Assembly (NCBI GenBank): GCA_030146905.1
Contig: JASLAV010000283.1
Coordinates: forward strand, 1-7,956
Reading direction: 5' to 3'
Length of the DNA: 7,956 nucleotides
From: Lentzea sp.
GTDB lineage: Bacteria; Actinomycetota; Actinomycetes; Mycobacteriales; Pseudonocardiaceae
Made by a program: the position numbers and the translations under genes. Below the pieces are notes generated by a model. It saw only the letters and a program-made list of their open reading frames with translations. It did not search any database and was not told the DNA's origin. This document shows positions 1-5,131 of the stretch, in pieces; position 1 is the first letter of the stretch; each line of letters starts with the position of its first letter.

Positions 1-574
1 GGATCTGGGCCAGGTGGTCGAGGACCAGGGAACGGCCGACGGCGTTGTTCTCGACCTCGCTGTTCAGGAGGGTGGCCACGTGGGCGAGCAACCCGTTCCG
101 CGGGTCGGCGGCCTTGACGTGCACGAGCCGCGGCAGGACATCGATCAGCAGTGCCGCGTTGGCCTCGTCGAACCAGAAGGAGCCACCGCACAGGCAGGTG
201 TCTTCGTCCTGTTCGGACCCGATGCGCGCCACGCCGTCGGACGCGTTGTCCCACAACGACTGCGCGCTCTGCGGTTCCGCGGCGAGCGAGCTGGCCAGCA
301 GGTGGGGCGGCGGGTTGCCCAGCAGGTAGAAGTCACCCTCGCGCAGGAGCAGGGGCTCACGTCCGTCGAGGGCCAGCCAGCACTCGCCGCGGACGACACC
401 GCCGATCTTCACGTGCGGGAACGCGTCGAAACGCACCGCCCACGGCCCGGCGGCGCGCACGCCGGGGTCGATCACCGTCCGGGGCCGCAGCAGGCTGACG
501 GCACCGGCGATCGGGTCGCTGGATCCGAGGGACGCGCCAGCCGTGGACGATGTGTAAGAAACCCTCGACTTCAC
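1..574 (-). CDS. AraC-family regulator, N-terminal cupin domain (partial, runs off left edge)
   Basis: Reading the minus strand from a GTG at 574-572 gives an uninterrupted frame of 191 codons to the window edge. The visible part matches the cupin-type ligand-binding domain found at the N-terminus of many actinobacterial AraC regulators: LLRPRTVIDPG near residues 23-33, a GECWLALDGRE strand, then LREGDFYLLGNPPPHLLAS, and finally a conserved SFWFDEAN/LIDVLPRLVHV stretch. The C-terminal double helix-turn-helix would lie beyond position 1 and is not seen. No ribosome binding site precedes the GTG; a TACGAT hexamer at 587-582 would place transcription start at about the GTG, so the mRNA may be leaderless. 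The strand assignment rests on this family match; a long open frame on the opposite strand (14-667) has no recognisable content. The target is not evident: the genes it would face lie outside the window or are the decayed remnant at 619-900. Confidence 0.8.
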   Translation of the reverse strand, partial: MKSRVSYTSSTAGASLGSSDPIAGAVSLLRPRTVIDPGVRAAGPWAVRFDAFPHVKIGGVVRGECWLALDGREPLLLREGDFYLLGNPPPHLLASSLAAEPQSAQSLWDNASDGVARIGSEQDEDTCLCGGSFWFDEANAALLIDVLPRLVHVKAADPRNGLLAHVATLLNSEVENNAVGRSLVLDHLAQI

Positions 575-581
575 GTTATGG

Positions 582-587
582 ATCGTA
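582..587 (-). promoter_or_regulatory. Candidate -10 element for the AraC-type gene
   Basis: Minus-strand TACGAT ends 7 bases before the GTG at 574, the distance expected if transcription starts at the start codon. The region 17 bases upstream (around 604-609) has no good -35 match, so this is a weak call. Confidence 0.35.
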
Positions 588-618
588 GTTGCACCACTGA
601 TCCGGCAGGTGCTGGACG

Positions 619-900
619 TCAGGACGCGTTGCCGCGGCGAAGTGCTCGGTGGATCGCGCCGGTGTAGACAGCGGCTCGCGGTGAGCCGAGGACGTCGGAC
701 CCCATGCTGTTCATGACGTAGCTGATCGTCGTGCGCCGATCCAGGTCCCATGATCGGCCGTCGGGGATCCAGGACAGGGTCTGCCGGTCGGCCAGTGCGT
801 AGCCGATGCCCCAGCTCCGTGCAGTCCGTTGACCAGGTCCGCGCCGGACGACTGCCGGTCGAAGACGAGGTCGACGGTGCCGGCCTTGAGGAGCCGGCCC
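619..900 (-). pseudogene. Remnant of a beta-lactamase-fold serine hydrolase (C-terminal end, frameshifted)
   Basis: The minus strand encodes pieces of the C-terminal end of a class C beta-lactamase/esterase-type serine hydrolase, split over two frames. From about 899 one frame reads GRLLKAGTVDLVFDRQ and DLVNGL; a second frame then continues GIGYALADRQTLSWIPDGR, WDLDRRTTISYVMNSMG and ends near LGSPRAAVYTGAIHRALR before a TGA at 621-619. In intact relatives the segment between IPDGR and DLDRR carries a glycine-rich GGWGGS-like motif; here it is missing, suggesting an internal deletion of roughly a dozen codons. The catalytic SxxK and YxN regions of the N-terminal part are absent and the sequence upstream of about 946 is promoter DNA of the next gene. 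It is therefore a dead fragment, not an active enzyme. Family membership is inferred from motif recall, not from a search. Confidence 0.6.
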
Positions 901-995
901 CGGCTCGATGCGCCCGCGCGACGGAGTCGTGATCGAGCGCCGAGGGGTCGAGATCAGAAGTGGCACGAGTCACGTGAATTGGGACGCCTGAGGAC

Positions 996-1027
996 TTGAA
1001 CTTGACGTCGGTGTCAAATTCTAGGTT
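996..1027 (+). promoter_or_regulatory. Lipase promoter with palindromic, over-long spacer (MerR-type architecture)
   Basis: A TTGAAC hexamer at 996-1001 and a TAGGTT hexamer at 1022-1027 are separated by 20 bases, longer than the usual 17. A dyad lies between and across them: GAACTTGAC (998-1006) and GTCAAATTC (1013-1021), 9-base arms with one mismatch and a 6-base gap. Over-long spacers with an internal dyad are the hallmark of promoters activated by MerR-family proteins through DNA distortion, and a MerR gene lies in the same transcription unit. TAGGTT ends 6 bases before the ATG at 1034, so the transcript may be leaderless. Confidence 0.5.
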
Positions 1028-1033
1028 GGAACC

Positions 1034-2032
1034 ATGAAACGTCTGCTCGTCCTAGTCGCCACCCTGCTGTTCGTCTCCACCACCTCTGGGGCAGCCGCCT
1101 CGACCGAGCCCTACGCCCCCGTGAACCGGCCGGGCCCGCGGCTCTCGGTGCCGGTCGCCGACCTCCAGGCCGCCGTGAGGTGCACGCCGTCGGCCCGCGG
1201 CTCGCACCGGGAGGTCGCCCTCTTCGTGCCGGGAACGGGCGTCGGGCCGGACGAGGCGTTCTCCTGGAACTGGTTCAGGGCCCTCGACCGGATCGGCCAC
1301 CCCTACTGCGCGGTCGCGCTGCCCGGCAGCTCGGTCGGCGACGTGCAGGTCTCGGCCGAGTACGTGGTGCACGCCATCAGGTACGCCCGTTCGATCAGCC
1401 GCGGCAAGATCGCCGTGATCGGTCACAGCCAGGGTGGTGTCAGCTCCCGGTTCGCGCTGCGGTTCTGGCCGGACACGCGGGCGATGGTGGCCGACCACGT
1501 CGGTCTCGCCGCGGTCAACCACGGCAGCGTCCAGAACGACGAGCTGTACCCGAACGGCAACGGTCCCGCCTTCGCCCTTCAGCTCAAGAGGACGGCCGAG
1601 TTCATCAAGGCGGTGAACTCGCGGCAGGAGACGTTCCCCGGCATCTCCTACACCTCGTTGTCCACCGTCCACGACCAGTTCGTCAACCCCGTCGGCACGA
1701 CGGACGTGCGCGGCCCCGCGGACCGCGTCGCCAACATCTCGCTGCAGGACGTCTGCCCGGACAACCCGAGCGACCACATCACCATCGGCACCAGCGACGC
1801 ACTCGCCTACGCCCTCACGATGAACGCGATCACCCGCCGCGGTCCGGCGAACCCGGCGGAGATCCCCGCCTCGGTCTGCTCTCAGGACACCATGCCCGGC
1901 GTCGACCCCGGCACCGTCGCCGACGAGCTGGCGGCGTTCCTCAAGACCGCCGTCGACCGCATCGCCGCCGCCCCGGTCACGCCCGTCGAACCCGCGCTGA
2001 AGCCGTACGTGTTCGCGCGCCGGCAGGGTTAG
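1034..2032 (+). CDS. Secreted lipase of the Candida antarctica lipase B (CALB) type
   Basis: 332-residue alpha/beta-hydrolase, probably an extracellular lipase or esterase. Residues 1-22 form a Sec signal peptide (KR start, hydrophobic LLVLVATLLFVS core, GAAA cleavage region). The mature part follows the CALB layout: VPGTG with Thr68 as the expected oxyanion residue, nucleophile Ser132 in GHSQGG, Asp214 in STVHDQFVNP, and His248 in DNPSDHITIG. Four cysteines pair like CALB: Cys50-Cys92 (42 apart, as in C22-C64) and Cys241-Cys282 (as in C216-C258). The sequence ends in KPYVFARRQG, resembling the CALB end, but without the third disulfide. GHSQGG replaces the fungal TWSQGG. The start is the ATG before the signal peptide; no ribosome binding site is obvious. 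A MerR gene follows after 30 bp without a visible terminator. The substrate is unknown; catalytic residues are assigned from recalled CALB numbering. Confidence 0.9.
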   Translation: MKRLLVLVATLLFVSTTSGAAASTEPYAPVNRPGPRLSVPVADLQAAVRCTPSARGSHREVALFVPGTGVGPDEAFSWNWFRALDRIGHPYCAVALPGSSVGDVQVSAEYVVHAIRYARSISRGKIAVIGHSQGGVSSRFALRFWPDTRAMVADHVGLAAVNHGSVQNDELYPNGNGPAFALQLKRTAEFIKAVNSRQETFPGISYTSLSTVHDQFVNPVGTTDVRGPADRVANISLQDVCPDNPSDHITIGTSDALAYALTMNAITRRGPANPAEIPASVCSQDTMPGVDPGTVADELAAFLKTAVDRIAAAPVTPVEPALKPYVFARRQG

Positions 2033-2065
2033 GCTCGAAGTCCGTCCAACGATTCGGGGGCAGTG

Positions 2066-2434
2066 GTGCGCATCGGTGAACTGTCGGCGCGTACCGGGGT
2101 GAGCACGCGCGCCCTGCGGTACTACGAGGAGCAGGGCCTGCTGACCAGCACCCGCAGCGCGGGAGGTCATCGCCGCTACGCGGAAGAGGACGTCGACCGC
2201 GTGCGGTACCTGCAGCGGCTCTACCTGGCGGGGCTGACCAGCCAGACGATCTCGACGCTGCTCCCGTGGTGCCTGAGCACGCCCACGCCCGACAACACCG
2301 ACGCCGCCTTCGACCGCATGACGCAGGAACGGGAGAAGCTCGACGCCCACATCGCCGAGCTCTCCCGGACCCGTGAGTCGCTCGACGAGCTGATCGCCGC
2401 CAACCGGGCCTTCCGCGCCTCGACGTCCTGGTGA
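2066..2434 (+). CDS. MerR-family transcriptional regulator
   Basis: Small regulator of about 122 residues. The N-terminus is a typical MerR winged helix: RIGELSARTGVSTRALRYYEEQGLL followed by the GGHRRYAEEDVDRVRYLQRL wing/second helix. A long helix rich in charged residues (FDRMTQEREKLDAHIAELSRTRESLDELIAANRAF) forms the dimerisation coiled coil. There is no C-terminal effector domain and only one cysteine (in LLPWCLSTP), so it is unlikely to be a metal or redox sensor of the MerR/SoxR kind. Two consecutive GTG codons (2063 and 2066) can start it; the GGGGG at 2056-2060 is 5 bases from the second, which I prefer. It follows the lipase by about 30 bp and probably shares its transcript; the dyad at 998-1021 in the lipase promoter is a likely operator, giving an autoregulated lipase-regulator unit. 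Effector unknown. Confidence 0.93.
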   Translation: MRIGELSARTGVSTRALRYYEEQGLLTSTRSAGGHRRYAEEDVDRVRYLQRLYLAGLTSQTISTLLPWCLSTPTPDNTDAAFDRMTQEREKLDAHIAELSRTRESLDELIAANRAFRASTSW

Positions 2435-2446
2435 GTCCTGCGCCCG

Positions 2447-2596
2447 TCAGTTCTCCGAGGACGTGCGCGGCGCGGCCGGCGGCTCCTGGAACAGGTTCGT
2501 CCAAGTCGGCTGGTCCGCGTGGGACGAACCGCGCGTCACCTGCGGCTGGTGCGTCTCGGGGTGGCTGAACAGGGTGTCCGGCGCGTGCATGGTCAT
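2447..2596 (-). CDS. Small 49-residue protein, unknown function, end of dioxygenase operon
   Basis: Unrecognised. Minus-strand ATG at 2596-2594 to TGA at 2449-2447. By hand count 47 of 49 codons end in G or C, as expected of a real gene in this genome. The product begins MTMHAPDTLFSHPETHQ, passes through QPTWTNLFQEPPAAP and ends TSSEN; it is hydrophilic and rich in Pro, Thr, His and Gln, with no cysteine, one tryptophan and no signal peptide or membrane segment, so it looks unstructured. A second ATG two codons in is an alternative start. The start codon overlaps the stop of the 33-codon frame upstream (ATGA), and GGAA sits about 6 bases before it. It would be the last gene of the ferredoxin-dioxygenase-dehydrogenase operon and converges on merR with a 12-bp gap. 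It could be a small accessory protein or a peptide precursor; no modifying enzyme is visible nearby. Confidence 0.55.
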   Translation of the reverse strand: MTMHAPDTLFSHPETHQPQVTRGSSHADQPTWTNLFQEPPAAPRTSSEN

Positions 2597-2694
2597 GGGT
2601 GTTTCCGATCGCTTCCAGAAGAGCTGTGGTGGATCGCGTAATACCCACCGCCGACCGCGTTCAACCCGATGCCGCCGAAATGTTCGATCCACAC
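2593..2694 (-). CDS. Candidate 33-residue glycine-rich peptide between dehydrogenase and 49-residue gene
   Basis: A short minus-strand frame starts with GTG at 2694-2692, three bases after the dehydrogenase stop (2700-2698) and in the same frame, and ends in a TGA that overlaps the next ATG (ATGA, 2596-2593). The peptide contains WIEHFGGIGLNAVGGGYYAI, then a His-His-Ser-rich polar tail ending SDRKHP. About 24 of 33 codons end in G or C, weaker than its neighbours but with third position > first > second, the coding pattern. The precise fit between two genes with overlapping or nearly touching codons argues for translation; against it, an open frame this short is common by chance in GC-rich DNA, and it could be the remains of a 3' extension of the dehydrogenase. 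No family recognised. Confidence 0.35.
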   Translation of the reverse strand: MWIEHFGGIGLNAVGGGYYAIHHSSSGSDRKHP

Positions 2695-2697
2695 CGG

Positions 2698-3669
2698 TCA
2701 GGTGACCACCACACCCTTGCCGCCCAACGAGTTCGCCTCCATCTCGCGGTGGGCGTCGGCGATCTCGTCGAGCCGGTACCGGCGCGCCAGCGGCACGCGG
2801 ACGCGCTGAGCGGCGACATCGTCGAGGAACTCTTGCAGCACCTGAGGGGTCAGGTTGTGCGCTTCGCCCGCGTAGGCGGTGAGGCGCACGCCCTGGGGGA
2901 TCACGTCCATCGGGTAGAACTGGGGGATCGTCCACTCGTTCGCGAGCATGCCGGTGAAGCACACCGTGCCCCGCGTCCTGGTGGCGCGCAACGTGTCCGG
3001 CAGCGTTCCGGTTCCGACGAGCTCGATGGCGCCGTGCACCCCCTCGGGGTGGAGGCGACGGACCTGTGCCGCGACGGCGCCGTCGTCGATCAGCACGTGG
3101 TCGACCCCTTGCGCGCGCAGTGAGTCCGCTTTGGCCGGATCACGTGTGGTGGCGAGCACCACGGCGCCGATCTTCTTCGCCAGCAACGCCGCTGTCAGCC
3201 CCACTGACGACGTACCGCCGCGGATCAGCAGCGTCTGACCGGGTTGCAGGTCGACGCCCACGGTCAGCGACCCGTGTGCCGTCTGCAGCATTTCGGGCAC
3301 CGCACCGAGAACCGACCAGTCGAGGCCGGAGCTGAACGGGATCACCGCGGAGGCCGGCACGCAGGTGTACTCGGCGTACCCGCCGTCGAACCTCCTGCCC
3401 ATCCCGCCCATGATGGCCGCCACCTGCTGCCCGTGCCGGAGCGTGCCGGAAGGGTCGAGGTCCACCGTGCCGACCGCTTCGATGCCCGGTGTGCGCGGGA
3501 ACGTGACCGCGTCGCCCGACAACCCCTGCCTGGTGTACAGCTCGGAACGGTTCAGCCCGAACGCGCGCACGCGGATCCGCACCCAGCCCGGTTCCGGCTC
3601 CGGTACCGGCACGTCCCTGACCACCAGCGCCTCCGGTGGCCCCGGCGCTTCGAGCACGACGGCGCGCAT
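2698..3669 (-). CDS. NAD(P)H:quinone oxidoreductase-like, zinc-independent MDR-family dehydrogenase
   Basis: 323-residue medium-chain dehydrogenase/reductase. It starts MRAVVLEAPG, with the GroES-like fold over roughly residues 1-125 (PGWVRIRVRAFGLNRSELYTRQG, PGIEAVGTV, RFDGGYAEYT) and the Rossmann domain after that, with nucleotide-binding GGTSSVG at 151-157 and AKKIGAVVLATTRDP following. The catalytic-zinc Cys/His ligands and four-cysteine structural zinc site are absent, pointing to the quinone oxidoreductase group. Length is normal. The ATG at 3669 has GGAAGG 10 bases upstream; an in-frame GTG at 3705 would overlap the dioxygenase stop (GTGA) and add 12 residues, which would be a coupled start. 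It lies third in the ferredoxin-dioxygenase operon. Reaction unknown: it may reduce a quinone or an enal formed upstream or downstream of ring cleavage; this is inference from position. Confidence 0.93.
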   Translation of the reverse strand: MRAVVLEAPGPPEALVVRDVPVPEPEPGWVRIRVRAFGLNRSELYTRQGLSGDAVTFPRTPGIEAVGTVDLDPSGTLRHGQQVAAIMGGMGRRFDGGYAEYTCVPASAVIPFSSGLDWSVLGAVPEMLQTAHGSLTVGVDLQPGQTLLIRGGTSSVGLTAALLAKKIGAVVLATTRDPAKADSLRAQGVDHVLIDDGAVAAQVRRLHPEGVHGAIELVGTGTLPDTLRATRTRGTVCFTGMLANEWTIPQFYPMDVIPQGVRLTAYAGEAHNLTPQVLQEFLDDVAAQRVRVPLARRYRLDEIADAHREMEANSLGGKGVVVT

Positions 3670-3701
3670 GCGCCGCACGCCTTCCGGTCCGGCCGCCGCG
3701 C

Positions 3702-4613
3702 TCACGTGACCACCTGCAGGAAGTCCTGGTCGATCTCGCGGTGCGTGTAGTTGATGCCGCGGGCGGCCTGGTCCATGGTCCACGTGATGGGCCGGAAGTC
3801 GGGGCCGGTGCGGTAGCCGCCGGAGAACACCTCGTTGCGGTTGCCGGACGGGTCGAAGAAGTAGATCGTGCCGCCACGCGTGATGCCGTGACGCGCCGGG
3901 CCGAAGTCGATGGGGACGTCGTCCATCGACATGATGTCGCCCGCCTTGAGCAACGCGCTCCAGTCGTCGATCTCGTAGGCGAAGTGGTGCAGCTTGCCGT
4001 TGGCCCCTTGGACGAACGCGATGTCGTGCGGCTGCTCACCGCAGTACATCCACGACGCCACGAGGTCGGAGTCCTCGTCGCCCTGGACGAGCCGTTCGGC
4101 GGGGCGGAAGGACAGCACCTCCTGGAAGAACCGTTCGAGCAGCGCGGGATCCTCCGTGGTGACCAGCGCGTGGTTGATCCGCGGAACCCCTATGCCCCGC
4201 AGGTCGCGCGGCCACGGGTCGGGGTTGAGCTTGCCGACCTTGGTGCCCAGCAGCTCCACGTCCGAGTACAGCTCCAGCACGTGCTCGGAGGGCAGGGTGA
4301 TGCGCAGTCCGTCGCCCACGCCGACGTTGTCGCCCTTGGACATCCGCTCCGACGAGGCGCCGAACGACCGCGCCTTGTTCTCGATCGCGTCCAGCGTGCC
4401 GTCGTCGGTGACCTTGTAGCCGAACTTGACCAGCCCGACCCCGCCTTCTTCGAGCACCACGGAGTGGTGGTCGTCCTCGTCCCACGACTTGAGGTAGACC
4501 TTGCCGTCCTCCTCGTGGACGGTGTCCATGCCCAGCGTTTCCGAGTAGTGCGACCGTGCTTGCGCGAGATCGGTGACGCGCACGTGCACGTAGCCGAGCC
4601 TGATGACTGCCAT
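3702..4613 (-). CDS. xylE: Catechol 2,3-dioxygenase (extradiol, XylE type)
   Basis: 303-residue type I extradiol dioxygenase: Fe(II)-dependent meta-cleavage of a catechol to a 2-hydroxymuconic semialdehyde. Two vicinal-oxygen-chelate modules are seen: an N-terminal one from GYVHVRVTDLAQARSHYSETLG to about residue 140 and a C-terminal catalytic one. By comparison with XylE the metal ligands are His148 (INHALV), His210 (KLHHFAYE) and Glu261 (DPSGNRNEVF), and the second-sphere residues His196 (PHDIAF), His242 (ARHGIT) and Tyr251 (TIYFFD) are all present, so it should be active. Length equals the family norm. The ATG at 4613 has GAAGGA 8 bases upstream. It follows the ferredoxin by 2 bases and its TGA overlaps a GTG that may start the dehydrogenase. 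WPRDLRG and TWTMDQ also match XylE relatives. Substrate preference (catechol or an alkylcatechol) cannot be read from the sequence. Confidence 0.96.
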   Translation of the reverse strand: MAVIRLGYVHVRVTDLAQARSHYSETLGMDTVHEEDGKVYLKSWDEDDHHSVVLEEGGVGLVKFGYKVTDDGTLDAIENKARSFGASSERMSKGDNVGVGDGLRITLPSEHVLELYSDVELLGTKVGKLNPDPWPRDLRGIGVPRINHALVTTEDPALLERFFQEVLSFRPAERLVQGDEDSDLVASWMYCGEQPHDIAFVQGANGKLHHFAYEIDDWSALLKAGDIMSMDDVPIDFGPARHGITRGGTIYFFDPSGNRNEVFSGGYRTGPDFRPITWTMDQAARGINYTHREIDQDFLQVVT

Positions 4614-4615
4614 GG

Positions 4616-4948
4616 TCAACGTCCTTCTGTGACGGGCGAGGGGGAGGGACTGGTCAGCACGGCGCGCAGCGGTTGCGCACCGAAGTCGACCACCACGTCC
4701 GTGACGGGCACGGCGCGGCAGGGCAGGCACTGCCCGGCCTTCTCGGCGGCTTCGTCCAGCACGGACTCCGCCACCGGCACCGGGTAACGCACCTGGCCCT
4801 CGACCAGGTGCGCCCGGCAGGCCCCGCAGCCACCACGACGGCACTTGTACGGGCTTCGCCAGCCGTTGCGGCGCAACGCGTCCACGACCGACTCGCCGGG
4901 TCGTGCCCGCACCCGCACGCCGTGCGGCACAGCGGTGATGACCGTCAT
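4616..4948 (-). CDS. Chloroplast-type [2Fe-2S] ferredoxin, XylT-like, partner of the dioxygenase
   Basis: 110-residue plant-type ferredoxin with the cluster motif C36-x4-C41-x2-C44-x29-C74 (YKCRRGGCGACRAHL and GQCLPCRA). In meta-cleavage operons the XylT family reduces the ferric iron of inactivated catechol 2,3-dioxygenase back to Fe(II), letting the enzyme survive inactivating substrates such as 4-methylcatechol; the position immediately upstream of the dioxygenase (2-base gap) supports that role here. No reductase domain is fused. The ATG at 4948 is preceded by AGAGG 6 bases away; a frame open further upstream to 5047 crosses the promoter and is not used. First gene of the minus-strand operon, transcribed from the TTGAAC/TATCCT promoter at 5010-4981. 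The reductant (a ferredoxin reductase) is not encoded in the window. Confidence 0.93.
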   Translation of the reverse strand: MTVITAVPHGVRVRARPGESVVDALRRNGWRSPYKCRRGGCGACRAHLVEGQVRYPVPVAESVLDEAAEKAGQCLPCRAVPVTDVVVDFGAQPLRAVLTSPSPSPVTEGR

Positions 4949-4980
4949 GGCACACCTCTCGAAGTTCCTCCGGTCCTTGG

Positions 4981-5010
4981 AGGATAGAAGCCTCCACCGA
5001 GGTTGTTCAA
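4981..5010 (-). promoter_or_regulatory. Promoter of the ferredoxin-dioxygenase operon
   Basis: On the minus strand TTGAAC (5010-5005) and TATCCT (4986-4981) are separated by 18 bases, a good primary-sigma match for an actinomycete. It lies 33 bases before the ferredoxin ATG, leaving room for a leader with GGAGGA and AGAGG. Its -35 box lies inside the dyad at 5002-5011. Confidence 0.6.
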
Positions 5011-5011
5011 G
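5002..5011 (+). promoter_or_regulatory. Candidate GntR operator over the leftward -35 box
   Basis: GTTGTTCAAG contains the inverted arms TTG/CAA around TT and matches the second site at 5113-5122 (GTTGTGCAAC) at 8 of 10 bases. It covers the -35 box of the ferredoxin operon, a repressing position. The adjoining GTTCGAAC (5011-5018) is a perfect 8-base palindrome, and TGTTC/GAACA (5004-5008, 5015-5019) forms a wider overlapping dyad. FadR-type GntR proteins bind short GT-N-AC dyads, and such a gene is adjacent. Confidence 0.45.
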
Positions 5012-5063
5012 TTCGAACATGTGGCATTCTTTCGCAAAGTTCCACAAGTATTGATGCGAATCT

Positions 5064-5089
5064 TCCGCAGCGGCAACGGAATCCGCAGC
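5064..5089 (+). repeat. Direct repeat TCCGCAGC in the divergent promoter region
   Basis: TCCGCAGC occurs at 5064-5071 and 5082-5089, 18 bases apart, midway between the two divergent promoters. A separate dyad TTCGCA (5031-5036)/TGCGAA (5055-5060) lies just to its left. Either could bind a second regulator; both are short enough to be chance. Confidence 0.25.
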
Positions 5090-5095
5090 AGGTCG

Positions 5096-5125
5096 TTGGG
5101 AAGTCGGTCAAAGTTGTGCAACTAT
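5096..5125 (+). promoter_or_regulatory. Candidate promoter of the hydrolase gene (leaderless)
   Basis: TTGGGA (5096-5101), an 18-base spacer and a weak AACTAT (5120-5125) put the transcription start at about the ATG at 5132, consistent with the lack of any ribosome binding site there. The -10 overlaps the dyad at 5112-5123. Confidence 0.4.
5112..5123 (+). promoter_or_regulatory. Candidate GntR operator over the rightward -10 box
   Basis: AGTTG-TG-CAACT is a 5-base-arm dyad overlapping the -10 of the hydrolase promoter, of the GT-N-AC type used by FadR-family GntR regulators. Its core repeats the site at the leftward promoter, so one protein could silence both arms. Confidence 0.5.
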
Positions 5126-5131
5126 CCCCGC

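Noticed and set aside
14..667. Plus-strand open frame of about 217 codons
   Set aside because: Its product has no recognisable domain and is antisense to the cupin domain of the AraC regulator, whose minus-strand frame matches the family well.
1052..2350. 432-codon minus-strand open frame opposite the lipase and merR
   Set aside because: Composition is Arg/Gly/Asp-rich shadow of a GC-rich gene; the plus strand encodes two clear families with intact motifs.
2636..2664. TTGAAC with TATTAC or TACGCG as a separate minus-strand promoter for the 49-codon gene
   Set aside because: Spacing is 15 or 18 with poor -10 matches, and the continuous, nearly gapless gene order favours co-transcription from 5010-4981.
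2629..2692. Inverted repeat GTGGATCG / CGATCCAC with a 48-base loop
   Set aside because: Eight-base arms over so long a loop are weak, there is no T-run, and both arms fall inside the candidate 33-codon frame.
4616..4997. A fused ferredoxin-dioxygenase reading frame (one frame stays open from 4997 through the ferredoxin region into the dioxygenase)
   Set aside because: The ferredoxin motif is in a different frame, the dioxygenase has its own ATG with a good ribosome binding site at 4613, and residues upstream of it are shadow sequence.
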